Shown here piece by piece: positions 8,562 to 16,084 of a DNA stretch of 32,267 bases. Numbering within the stretch: position 1 is the stretch's first letter; each line of letters opens with the position of its first letter. Below the pieces are notes generated by a model, which saw nothing but the letters and a program-made list of their open reading frames with translations, was not told the origin of the DNA and did not search any database. The DNA comes from Anaerolineae bacterium. GTDB taxonomy: Bacteria; Chloroflexota; Anaerolineae; CG2-30-64-16. The stretch covers positions 1 to 32,267 of the forward strand of contig JAPKMS010000169.1 of the NCBI GenBank assembly GCA_026645775.1. Direction: 5' to 3'. A program made the translations under genes and the position numbers.

Positions 8562-9743
8562 ATGCTCGAATTGCCTTCCTCCGACAGACAAGCGCTTTAT
8601 GATTTGGCCCAGGCCCTGATCTGCACGCCCAGCGTATCGGGAAACGAGGGCAACGCGGCAAGACTGCTGGCTGAAGCGATGCGCTACAGCGGGTTTGATG
8701 CCGTGTGGACCGATCGGATCGGCAACGTGATCGGTCGTTATGGCGCCGGACATGGGCCTGTGCTGCTGTTCGAGGGCCACATGGACACCGTGGATGTCGG
8801 CGACCGTGGCGCCTGGACCCATGATCCGTTCGGGGGCGAGATCGCGGATGGCTTTTTGTATGGCCGCGGCGCGGTCGACATGAAAAGCTCGCTTGCTGCG
8901 ATGGTGCATGGCATCAAGTTGTTGGCAGATGCGCGGGCGCCCCTGGTCGGTGAGGTCTATGTGGCCTTCGTCGTGCAGGAAGAGCCCTGCGAAGGGCTGG
9001 CCGTGCAGACGCTGCTCAAACAAGAAGGCCTGCAACCCGATTTCATCGTGCTGGGCGAGCCAACCAATCTCGGCGTCTACACGGGGCAGCGGGGTCGGGT
9101 GGAACTCCAGGTGTCGACCTATGGCCGTGCAGGCCATGCCGCCATGCCCCAGGATGGCGTCAACGCCATTGGCAGCGCCGCACGGTTGATCTTCGGCATC
9201 GAGTTGCTGGCCCTCCAGCTATTGACCGACCCGGTGCTGGGCCAGGGCAGTATCGCGGTCACGCAGATCACCAGCAGTGCCAGCAGCCTGAACACCATCC
9301 CCGATCTGTGCACCCTGGTGCTCGACCGTCGGCTGACCTTGGGCGAGACCGAGACGCGTGCGATCACTGAAATCCAACAGATCATCCGCCGCGAAGGCAT
9401 CCGCGGGGATGTCACGACCCCGGACTGTGCGCTCACATCCTACACGGGCCACGTCATGCGCGCACGCAAATACTTCCCGCCCTGGCTGCTGCCCGATGAG
9501 GCGCCGCTGGTGCGCCAGACGGTCAAAGCCATCGAAAGAACCCTGGGCGCGCATCCCCGCCTGGGGCTGTGGCCGTTTTCAACCGACGGCGCCTATACCA
9601 TGGGCACCGCCGGCATCCCGACCATCGGCTTTGGCCCTGGCGACGAACACGCCGCACACACGGCCGATGAGCGGGTCCGGCTGGCCGATATCGCAACCGC
9701 GGCGCGTGGCTATGCCCAGCTCGCCGTGGAACTTTTGAAATAA
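8562..9743 (+). CDS. M20 peptidase-family hydrolase, YgeY-like (selenium metabolism-linked type)
   Basis: A 393-residue M20 metal-dependent hydrolase (ArgE/DapE relatives). The metal and catalytic residues are in place: 'GHMDTV' (about residue 72), 'GRGAVDMKSS' (about 101), 'VQEEPCEG' with the catalytic Glu pair (about 138), 'LGEPTN' (about 164) and the C-terminal His in 'DEHAAHTADE' (about 361). The lid-domain His of 'GRAGHAAMP' is present. The pattern 'GD.GAWTHDPFGG' resembles the YgeY family, named for its co-occurrence with selenium-dependent enzymes; the substrate is unknown. GAGG (8549-8552) sits nine bases before the ATG at 8562, whereas the track ATG (8553) has no spacer. It lies between glycan genes 11 bases upstream of the next gene, a neighbourhood that does not explain its role. 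Confidence 0.82.
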   Translation: MLELPSSDRQALYDLAQALICTPSVSGNEGNAARLLAEAMRYSGFDAVWTDRIGNVIGRYGAGHGPVLLFEGHMDTVDVGDRGAWTHDPFGGEIADGFLYGRGAVDMKSSLAAMVHGIKLLADARAPLVGEVYVAFVVQEEPCEGLAVQTLLKQEGLQPDFIVLGEPTNLGVYTGQRGRVELQVSTYGRAGHAAMPQDGVNAIGSAARLIFGIELLALQLLTDPVLGQGSIAVTQITSSASSLNTIPDLCTLVLDRRLTLGETETRAITEIQQIIRREGIRGDVTTPDCALTSYTGHVMRARKYFPPWLLPDEAPLVRQTVKAIERTLGAHPRLGLWPFSTDGAYTMGTAGIPTIGFGPGDEHAAHTADERVRLADIATAARGYAQLAVELLK

Positions 9744-9753
9744 GACGCCTGCC

Positions 9754-10920
9754 ATGTCACAAGAAACCTTAGACAGCCCACCGCCTCGCATCTGCATCCT
9801 GACCGCCGATTCCGGGGGTGGGCATCGTGCCGCAACGCGGAGCCTCACTGAAGCGCTGACGGGCCGTGCACGCGTGTCCGCCCTCAGCCTATTGGATGAT
9901 CACACACCGTTTCCCATCAACACCTTATCAGAGGTCTACGGTCCGTCGGTCAACTTTGCGCCCAACGTCTATCACATCCTCTATCAGGCGATTGCTTCGC
10001 GCCGGCGCATCGTTGCGCTGGAACGCGCCGCTTACCCGCTTGTGCACCGCCGGATCGCCAAAGCGCTGGCAGACGAACAGCCCGATCTGTGGATCAGCGT
10101 CCACCCCTTACAGGTCGATGTGCCCATCTGGAATTTGCGCCAGATGGGCAGCCGCGCACCCTTCGTCACTGTGGTGACGGACCCGGTCACACCCCATCCG
10201 GCCTGGTTTTGCCCGGACACTGACCTATGCGTAGTTGCGACCGAGGCGGCCCGTGAGGTCGCCCTGGCCTGTGGCGTGCCACCGCAGCGGGTGCAGGTGA
10301 TCGGGCTGCCGATCCGGCGCGCATTTGAAGAGCCGCGCACCGAGACAAAGGCGGAGACGCGCAGTCGCCTGGGCCTCGCGCCCGACTGTCCGCTGGTGCT
10401 GATGACCGGGGGAGGCGCGGGCATCGGGCGGATGCTCCCCATCGCCCGGGCCGTGACAGCGCGGCTGGCCCACAGCGCCGCCCGCGCCCAAATCGTCATC
10501 ATTGCTGGCCGCAACCAAACGCTGTTAGAGCAGGTGCGAAGCCAACGCTGGCCGATTCCGCTGACAGCGGTGGGCTACGTGGAGAATATGGCCGACTGGC
10601 TTGCGGCAGCCAATCTGCTGATCAGCAAAGCCGGGCCGGGGACGCTGGCAGAGGCCGCATGTTTGGGTATTCCGGTGCTGATCACCGACTACGTGCCGGG
10701 CCAGGAAGCTGGCAACATCGCCTGGGTCGAGCAGCACGGCGCGGGTGTGTACGAAGCGGACCCCGGCCGTATCGCGGCGTTGGTGGAAGAGTGGCTGCAA
10801 CCAGGTCACACCGCGCTGGCAGCGATGGCGGCGCAAGCGCGCGCCATCGCCCGCCCTCAGGCCGCAGCCAAGATCGCCGATGCGGCGCTGGCGTTGTTGC
10901 GCGAACGGACAGTCGCGTAA
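9754..10920 (+). CDS. MGDG synthase family glycosyltransferase (diacylglycerol glycosyltransferase-like, MurG fold)
   Basis: A 388-residue GT28 protein. The N-terminal MGDG_synth domain starts with 'ILTADSGGGHRAATRSL' (residue about 14) and includes 'SVHPLQVDVPIW' and 'FVTVVTDPVTPHPAW'. The C-terminal glycosyltransferase 28 domain has 'LVLMTGGGAGIGRMLPI' and the nucleotide-sugar site 'SKAGPGTLAEAACLGIPVLITDYVPGQEAGN' near residue 290. The family adds glucose or galactose to diacylglycerol at the inner membrane face to make glycolipids. It lies ten bases after the YgeY-like gene, so it is probably co-transcribed with it. The donor sugar cannot be deduced. Confidence 0.87.
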   Translation: MSQETLDSPPPRICILTADSGGGHRAATRSLTEALTGRARVSALSLLDDHTPFPINTLSEVYGPSVNFAPNVYHILYQAIASRRRIVALERAAYPLVHRRIAKALADEQPDLWISVHPLQVDVPIWNLRQMGSRAPFVTVVTDPVTPHPAWFCPDTDLCVVATEAAREVALACGVPPQRVQVIGLPIRRAFEEPRTETKAETRSRLGLAPDCPLVLMTGGGAGIGRMLPIARAVTARLAHSAARAQIVIIAGRNQTLLEQVRSQRWPIPLTAVGYVENMADWLAAANLLISKAGPGTLAEAACLGIPVLITDYVPGQEAGNIAWVEQHGAGVYEADPGRIAALVEEWLQPGHTALAAMAAQARAIARPQAAAKIADAALALLRERTVA

Positions 10921-10977
10921 CCCTGTCGCAGTCCGTGCATCAAAGTTGTCGGTATTTGTCCAAAAGGAGAACGCGTC

Positions 10978-11400
10978 ATGACCACCGCAAACATCACATG
11001 GATTGAAGACGTGCAGTTCGTCGCCTCAAGCGACTCCGGCCATGCTATTGTCATGGATTCCTCCGCCGACGTGGGTGGACACAACAGCGCCGCGCGGCCT
11101 ATGGAGGTGCTGCTGATGGGCTTGCTGGGCTGTACGTCCATGGATGTCATCAGCATTTTGAAGAAGAAGCGCCAGCCGGTGCAAGGGTTCAAGATCTTCG
11201 CCACCGGCGAACGCTCACCTGAACACCCCAAGAAATACACCAAGATCCACCTGGAATATGTGGCCTACGGTGACGTGGACCCGAAGGCGCTGGCACGGGC
11301 CGTCGAGCTTTCGGAAACGACCTATTGCGGCGCCATCGCCACCCTGCGCGGTGTCGCGGAAATCACGTCCAGCTACCGCGTCGAGCCGGCTGCCACCTGA
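10978..11400 (+). CDS. OsmC family protein
   Basis: A 140-residue OsmC/Ohr-superfamily protein. The first redox cysteine is in 'MGLLGCTSMDVISILKKKRQ' (about residue 52) and the second in 'TTYCGAIATLRG' (about residue 117). The spacing resembles the YhfA-like OsmC subfamily rather than Ohr, so a thiol peroxidase activity is possible but less certain. AAAAGGAG stands eight bases before the ATG. Only 13 bases separate it from the TlpA-like gene, pairing two thiol-redox genes. Both cysteines are encoded by ordinary TGT/TGC codons. Confidence 0.88.
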   Translation: MTTANITWIEDVQFVASSDSGHAIVMDSSADVGGHNSAARPMEVLLMGLLGCTSMDVISILKKKRQPVQGFKIFATGERSPEHPKKYTKIHLEYVAYGDVDPKALARAVELSETTYCGAIATLRGVAEITSSYRVEPAAT

Positions 11401-11413
11401 GTGCGGGCCATAC

Positions 11414-11980
11414 ATGCAACCCACAGACTCGATCACCCGCCGGCCCTCGCCGTTCTTATGGGGCCTGGTGCTCCTTAGCGTGGTGACGTTGGCGGCCGGG
11501 GTTTGGAGCTGGCAGACGCAGCACGCACAGACTGCCAGCCCGGCGCGGCCGACGGTATCTGTCTCAACGCGTCCGGCGCCGGATTTCACCCTGACAGCCA
11601 TCGACGGGGTCACAGTCCGCCTGAGCGATCTGCGCGGCAAGGTCGTGTTACTCAACTTCTGGGCGACGTGGTGTCCGCCCTGTGAAGCCGAGTTGCCTGA
11701 CCTGAACGCGCTGCACCGCGATTACGCTGAGGCGCAGGGTTTCACGGTGGTGGGCATCGATATGGAAGAGGCCCCGGCAGATGTCAGCGCGTTTGCTGAG
11801 GCGCGGGGGTTGATCTACCCGCTGCTGCTCGACACTGACGGCGTTGTCACCAACGACCGTTTCGGTGTCCGCTCCTTGCCGACCTCGATGATTATCGACC
11901 GGGATGGCGTGATCCGCGACACCTGGGTCGGGCAGATCACGCGAGCCGCGATGCTGGCGAGGTTGAAAGAAGTCTGGTAG
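11414..11980 (+). CDS. Membrane-anchored TlpA/ResA-like thioredoxin
   Basis: A 188-residue protein with an N-terminal membrane anchor (about residues 14-32) followed by a redoxin/TlpA domain: 'APDFTLTAIDG', 'LRGKVVLLNFWATWCPPCEAELP' (CxxC at about residues 86-89), 'VVGIDMEE' and the cis-Pro-containing 'LPTSMIIDRDGVI'. It probably reduces disulfides outside the membrane, for example in cytochrome c or secreted protein maturation. The ORF track starts at 11258 inside osmC; the ATG at 11414 gives the anchor directly at the N-terminus and avoids the 140-base overlap. It runs convergently into the FemAB pair with only six bases between stops. Confidence 0.9.
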   Translation: MQPTDSITRRPSPFLWGLVLLSVVTLAAGVWSWQTQHAQTASPARPTVSVSTRPAPDFTLTAIDGVTVRLSDLRGKVVLLNFWATWCPPCEAELPDLNALHRDYAEAQGFTVVGIDMEEAPADVSAFAEARGLIYPLLLDTDGVVTNDRFGVRSLPTSMIIDRDGVIRDTWVGQITRAAMLARLKEVW

Positions 11981-11986
11981 GAGTGT

Positions 11987-13048
11987 TCAGTCCGCGGCAG
12001 CCTGTTGATGCCGCCGCCGCATCAAGCTCAGCACTTTTGGCATAGCGGTTGTATACGCCCAGTATGCAACCCAGTTGGTGGCAAAATCCCAAGCGCCAAT
12101 GTGCGGCATAAACTCACCGCCGAAACCCTGCTTAAACCGGAACACACCCCACATCGGATCGCTTTCCTCTAACACGCCCGGCGCACCCCACCAGTCGTAG
12201 CGCGTGCAGCCGGCCGCCTTCGCCCAACGCAACGCAGCCCATTGCAGCGCGTAGTTAGGCATGAGCTCACGGCTCTGGCTGGTGGATGCGCCGTAGAAAT
12301 ACCACGCGGTCCTCCCGAAACGAAACAGGATCAGCCCGGCCACCGGGGCGCCCCCCACCTCGGCCAGCAGCAGATGCGCCAACCCCTCAGCCAGGAACCG
12401 CTCCCAGATCGCCCGATAATACGCGAACGGCCGCACCAGGAAACCATCGCGCTGACCGGTTTCAACATACATCGCATAAAACGCCGCCAGATCGGCCGCA
12501 CTGCCATCGCGCACCACGACGCCTCGCCGTTCTGCAAGCCGGATGTTGTAGCGCCATTTGGGCTTCATGCCGGCCAACAGTTCCTCCTCGGAAGGCGCCA
12601 GATCGGAAACCACCGTGTTACTGTACTGGATCTGCTCTGCCGAAGGGCGCCAGCCGCGACGCATCAGCATCGCAGCTACAGTTTGGCCGGTTTCAAGGTC
12701 ACCTCGTACATCGGGATCGATCTTGACGAAGAATGCACCGGCACGCCGGGCCGCGTTCTCAAGATCATCCAGGACTTGGCCGGCCAATCCAGCGTCTGCC
12801 CAATCCAAAATCGGCCCCTTCGGCACGTAAGCGACCGCCACCGGCGCCCTCGACCAGAGCCGCCGCACGAGCAAGGCTGCCGCAGCCGCCGGACGCCCCT
12901 CAATCGTCCAGAACAGCCGCCTTGCACGCCAGCCGGTCTGCAACTTCGTCTCGCCCCAAGCCCAACTTTGCAGAATGTGCGGTGCGGGCAGTGCGAGCAG
13001 CGCGGCCTCCCACTCCGTCTGGGTCTTGATTTCGGTCAGATCAGCCAC
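11987..13048 (-). CDS. FemAB-like aminoacyltransferase, downstream copy
   Basis: A 353-residue member of the FemA/FemB/FemX family, tandem GNAT-fold enzymes that use aminoacyl-tRNA to build peptidoglycan cross-bridges. It has 'QSWAWGETKLQTGW', 'VAYVPKGPILDWAD', the strongly conserved 'MKPKWRYNIRLAERRGV' near residue 160, and 'MPNYALQWAALRWAKAAGCTRYDWWG'. The ORF track extends it to 13285 by reading into the upstream gene. The GTG at 13048 has GGGAG eight bases upstream and overlaps the upstream stop by eight bases, indicating coupled translation. It is a paralogue of the upstream copy. The added amino acid is unknown. Confidence 0.88.
   Translation of the reverse strand: MADLTEIKTQTEWEAALLALPAPHILQSWAWGETKLQTGWRARRLFWTIEGRPAAAAALLVRRLWSRAPVAVAYVPKGPILDWADAGLAGQVLDDLENAARRAGAFFVKIDPDVRGDLETGQTVAAMLMRRGWRPSAEQIQYSNTVVSDLAPSEEELLAGMKPKWRYNIRLAERRGVVVRDGSAADLAAFYAMYVETGQRDGFLVRPFAYYRAIWERFLAEGLAHLLLAEVGGAPVAGLILFRFGRTAWYFYGASTSQSRELMPNYALQWAALRWAKAAGCTRYDWWGAPGVLEESDPMWGVFRFKQGFGGEFMPHIGAWDFATNWVAYWAYTTAMPKVLSLMRRRHQQAAAD
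12540..12570. repeat. 31-base identity shared by the femAB paralogues
   Basis: The bases encoding the MKPKWRYNIR motif are identical over 31 positions at 12540-12570 and 13612-13642. The rest of the two genes is clearly diverged, so this is a conserved block left from the tandem duplication. Confidence 0.6.
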
Positions 13049-14189
13049 CGGCCTGACTCCCTGAGCGTCGCACACGCAACGCCAGCCGATAGAGCGCATA
13101 CCCCGCGGACGACAGCGGCAGATCCCACGCGCCGGTGTAGCGCACCACCTGCCCGCCGAACCCCTGCTTGAATCGGTAGACGCCCCATAAGCCTCCTTCG
13201 CCCCAACTCTCCGGCTCGGCATAAGCCCCCGGGTTCTCGCCCACCGCATCGGGGATTCCCCACAGATCGTAGATGGCACAGCCACGCGCCTTGGCCCAGC
13301 GCATGGCAGCCCATTGCAGGGCGTGGTTGGGCATCAGGTTGCGACCCGACTCGCCCGATGCCCCCCACATGTACCAGGCGTTTCGCCCCACCGCAAACAC
13401 CGCAATGGCCGCCAGCAGAGCGCCTTCGTGCTCGGCCAACAGCCAGATCATCTGCCCCCCCGGCGTAAACAGCTCAGCCGCCAGTGCATAGTAGTCGGCG
13501 CTGTGCACGCCAAAGCCATCCCGCGCACCGGTAACCTCCAGCAGTTTCTGGATCGCAGGGAGATCGGCTGGGGCGCCGTCGCGCACCGTCACGCCTCGGC
13601 GCTCAGCCAGGCGGATGTTGTAGCGCCATTTGGGCTTCATGCGGGCCAGCAGGGTCTCTTCGTCGGCTGCCAGGTCGATATGGATGGTGCTGAGCGGCTG
13701 CACGCGTTGCGGGCTCAGGCGAAAGCCGTAGCCGGCCAACATCCGGGCCACCTCGGGAGAATCCGCCAGCTCGGGCTCGATCTTCAGCAACGCGGCTCGC
13801 TGCTTCAACGCGAACTCACGTGCCATCGTGAGGACCGCGCGCGCCTGGGCAGGATCAGCCCAGTCTACCACCGGGCCTTTGGGCATGTAGGCAAGCGTCT
13901 GGCCCCAGGGCAGCCGCCGGTAGAGGATGCTGGCGCCGCCCAGGATGGGCGCATCCGGGCTGGGGATCGTGCGCAGGAGCGCACATTGAGATGTCCACCC
14001 AAAGGCGCTCTTCAGCCGCGCCCACAGCGTGGTTTGCAGCACGTGACCGGCAGGATGCGCGGCCACGAACGCGTCCCAGGCCGCGTCCGCGTCGATTCGG
14101 GCGCCGAGCGCCGCCTGCTGGCGAGCGGTCACCCAAACGTGCTGGGGCGCGGGGACGTCGGAGTAGAGCTTTTCGAGATCATGAGACAT
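13041..14189 (-). CDS. FemAB-like aminoacyltransferase, upstream copy
   Basis: A 382-residue FemAB-family protein with the same landmarks as its neighbour: 'QTTLWARLKSAFGW', 'LAYMPKGPVVDWAD', 'MKPKWRYNIRLAERRGV' near residue 183, 'MPNHALQWAAMRWAKARGCAIYDLWG' and 'GVYRFKQGFGGQVV'. The main difference is a roughly ten-residue insertion 'VGENPGAYAEPESWGE' before the last motif. The start codon (MSHDLEK) lacks a strong Shine-Dalgarno. Two such proteins in one operon recall FemA/FemB, where each adds successive residues. That division of labour is inference. Confidence 0.88.
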   Translation of the reverse strand: MSHDLEKLYSDVPAPQHVWVTARQQAALGARIDADAAWDAFVAAHPAGHVLQTTLWARLKSAFGWTSQCALLRTIPSPDAPILGGASILYRRLPWGQTLAYMPKGPVVDWADPAQARAVLTMAREFALKQRAALLKIEPELADSPEVARMLAGYGFRLSPQRVQPLSTIHIDLAADEETLLARMKPKWRYNIRLAERRGVTVRDGAPADLPAIQKLLEVTGARDGFGVHSADYYALAAELFTPGGQMIWLLAEHEGALLAAIAVFAVGRNAWYMWGASGESGRNLMPNHALQWAAMRWAKARGCAIYDLWGIPDAVGENPGAYAEPESWGEGGLWGVYRFKQGFGGQVVRYTGAWDLPLSSAGYALYRLALRVRRSGSQAGG

Positions 14190-14234
14190 CGGCTAGTCCA
14201 CCGGCGCAGGGGTCTGGCCCGCACGCCGGCTCGG

Positions 14235-14240
14235 ATTATA
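14235..14240 (-). promoter_or_regulatory. -10 element of the femAB operon
   Basis: A perfect TATAAT on the minus strand, about 46 bases upstream of the femAB start. The -35 is weak (TTCTCG at 18 bases). Predicted leader is about 39 bases. Confidence 0.5.
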
Positions 14241-14315
14241 CACGCGTCCGCGATCTTCCGAGAAATCACCGCGGCGCCGGTCTCGATCCAGCCGGCGCCA
14301 CAAATCGTACCGGCT

Positions 14316-14344
14316 TTGACAGGCTCCCCCCGCCGTGCTATCAT
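14316..14344 (+). promoter_or_regulatory. Strong extended promoter of the nuclease-like gene
   Basis: Consensus TTGACA (14316-14321), 17-base spacer, then TGC-TATCAT (14336-14344). This is the best promoter in the window, with a predicted start near 14351, immediately before the leader hairpin. Confidence 0.75.
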
Positions 14345-14357
14345 CGACATCAGAACA

Positions 14358-14390
14358 ACGTGCGACGTGCATGAACGGGGCGTCGCACGT
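14358..14390 (+). promoter_or_regulatory. Leader hairpin over an upstream ATG
   Basis: A perfect 10-bp inverted repeat, ACGTGCGACG and CGTCGCACGT, with a 13-base loop. It would be the first structure in the transcript. The in-frame ATG at 14371 lies at the first bases of the loop, and the better-supported ATG (14416) is downstream. No T tract follows, so it is not a classical terminator. It could also act as a DNA operator for a dimeric regulator. Confidence 0.55.
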
Positions 14391-14415
14391 TAATTACGTC
14401 TGGAATGGGAAAGAA

Positions 14416-15138
14416 ATGCAAGCAAATCTGATCAACGGCTGGCGCGAAGTGCTCGCGCGTATTTTTGATGGCTTTGATGTGGAATATGGCGTGATGCCTG
14501 AGTGGCTGGTGAACCCCGAGACCAATCGGCGGCTGAAATTGGATCACCTTTATCCCGATGTTGGGGTGGCGGTGCGGTTTGTTGGCATGGAAGGCACGCA
14601 GCGCAAACAGCGCAAAAGTGATGAAGAAGTAGTTGCTGAGGAAGATCGCGAGACGGCGCGCGCGACCGTCTGCCGCGAGCACGGCGTGATCCTGATCAGC
14701 ATCGATCCCGATGGTGAACCGCGGGTGGCACTGCGCAATCTGGAGATGGGGCTCGCGCGGGCCGCGGCACAACTGGCGCAAAACGCCGCGGTGGCACACG
14801 CGCGGAAGCAAAAGCTGATGCCTCAGATCAGCGTTGCGCGCCGCCGCGCCGGGGAGTTTACGCCCAAGCTTACCCCGCCGGAAAAGCTGGCCCTCTACGC
14901 CGAGATGTGGTGGGATCGTCAGGCGACCCTCACCGCCCGGCCGGCTGAAACCCAGAAGCCTAGCAAGCCACAGCCCTATCGCGTGGGCATGGAAGTCGCC
15001 CACGAGCGCTTTGGTTCCGGCCAGATCACGGAGATCACGCCCGATGGCAACGATCTCGTCGTCACGGTGGACTTTCCTGAGGCGGGCGTACGCAGCTTCT
15101 ACGCCAGCTTGGTGACAAGCAAGCTGCTGCCACAATAA
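14416..15138 (+). CDS. Nuclease-like protein with UvrD/PcrA-type Tudor-like C-terminal domain
   Basis: This protein has 240 residues from the ATG at 14416; the alternative in-frame ATG at 14371 would add 15. I do not recognise a named family over the N-terminal part. The pattern 'RRLKLDHLYPDVGVAVRFVG' followed by 'DRETARATVCREHGVILISID' has the beta-strand plus helix style of small PD-(D/E)XK or Vsr-like nucleases, but no clear E-x-K is seen, so activity is uncertain. The last about 50 residues ('VGMEVAHERFGSGQITEI...VTVDFPEAGVRSF') match the Tudor-like C-terminal domain of UvrD/PcrA helicases, which contacts RNA polymerase or nucleic acid. GGGAAAG stands just before the chosen ATG. Monocistronic behind a strong promoter. 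Confidence 0.75.
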   Translation: MQANLINGWREVLARIFDGFDVEYGVMPEWLVNPETNRRLKLDHLYPDVGVAVRFVGMEGTQRKQRKSDEEVVAEEDRETARATVCREHGVILISIDPDGEPRVALRNLEMGLARAAAQLAQNAAVAHARKQKLMPQISVARRRAGEFTPKLTPPEKLALYAEMWWDRQATLTARPAETQKPSKPQPYRVGMEVAHERFGSGQITEITPDGNDLVVTVDFPEAGVRSFYASLVTSKLLPQ

Positions 15139-15267
15139 GGAAGGGGAAGAGACTTCTGTCAGTCTGCTGTCGCGTCCCTGTCAAGCCGCCAGGCGGTCCT
15201 GGTGTAAACTGTGTCCGGTGCAGTAACATCCCGGCGCAACCCGATTCTTCGTCAGGCGAGGTGACAC

Positions 15268-16047
15268 ATGAACCGCACACGACAGATTTTCTACGGCATC
15301 CTGGCCGTCTATCTAGCTGCAATCGCCGCGGCGCTGGCGCTTGATATCGCCAGCCCGCGCCTCATCCAACAGCTCTTTATCGGGAGCACTGTTTTCTCGG
15401 TGGGTGTGGTGCTCCTGGATTTTCTGGGGGTGCTGGGTGGGCATCACGGGGGCGATACTGCCGGTGATGTCACTGCCGGCCACATCAGCGATGCTGATGC
15501 GAGCGTAGGGCATTTCGACGCCGGCCACTTGGCGGGCGATCACGCCGGCGGCAGCCATACGCCGCCGGATGCCGCGCCCCACGCAGACGGCGATTCGACG
15601 TCCACAGATCATGCCGCGCACCCCGGCCCAGACCACTCCCAGGCCGCCGCCCCCATCCTGTCGGTGTTGACCTACCTGCGCCTGTTCGTCTATTTCTGCC
15701 TGGGGTTCGGGCCCACCGGGTGGGTCGCGATGACGTCCGGCCGCAGCGCCCTGGTGAGCCTGGGGCTCGCGATCCCGGTCGGCCTGGTGGCGCTCCTCCT
15801 CGCGCAAGCATTCTTCCGTTTCCAACGACACGATACCGATTCGCAGGTGCGCGGGGCTGAGTTGGTGGGCCAGATGGCGACGGTGATCATTCCGTTGGAC
15901 GACACGACCATGGGCAGGGTGCGCATCCAGGTGGGCCCCGTCGTGATCGAGCAGTTTGCATTGGCCGCGCGCCCGGGTGCGGCCTTCGCGAATGGCGCCG
16001 CGGTGACGGTCACGTCCGTCACCGATGAGTGTGTCTACGTTCGCTGA
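15268..16047 (+). CDS. NfeD-like membrane protein with OB fold and His/Asp-rich loop
   Basis: This 259-residue protein has two N-terminal membrane segments (about 7-27 and 33-56). A polar loop at about 58-127 is very rich in His, Asp, Gly and Ala (11 His). Two more membrane segments follow (about 131-150 and 158-180), then a C-terminal beta-rich OB domain from about residue 190 ('GQMATVIIPLDDTTMGRVRIQVG'). This is the architecture of NfeD/YqiJ-type partners of flotillins, and two flotillin-like genes follow within 40 bases. GAGGTGA lies about six bases before the ATG. The His/Asp-rich loop is unusual for the family and could bind metal, which is interesting next to a CDF transporter. Confidence 0.82.
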   Translation: MNRTRQIFYGILAVYLAAIAAALALDIASPRLIQQLFIGSTVFSVGVVLLDFLGVLGGHHGGDTAGDVTAGHISDADASVGHFDAGHLAGDHAGGSHTPPDAAPHADGDSTSTDHAAHPGPDHSQAAAPILSVLTYLRLFVYFCLGFGPTGWVAMTSGRSALVSLGLAIPVGLVALLLAQAFFRFQRHDTDSQVRGAELVGQMATVIIPLDDTTMGRVRIQVGPVVIEQFALAARPGAAFANGAAVTVTSVTDECVYVR

Positions 16048-16084
16048 ATTGGACCGATGGTCTAAGTGAAAGGAGTTGCTCCCT

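Noticed and set aside
12242-14393. 309- and 359-residue + strand ORFs over the femAB pair
   Set aside because: Both are antisense to well-supported FemAB proteins and have shadow-like Arg/Pro/His composition.
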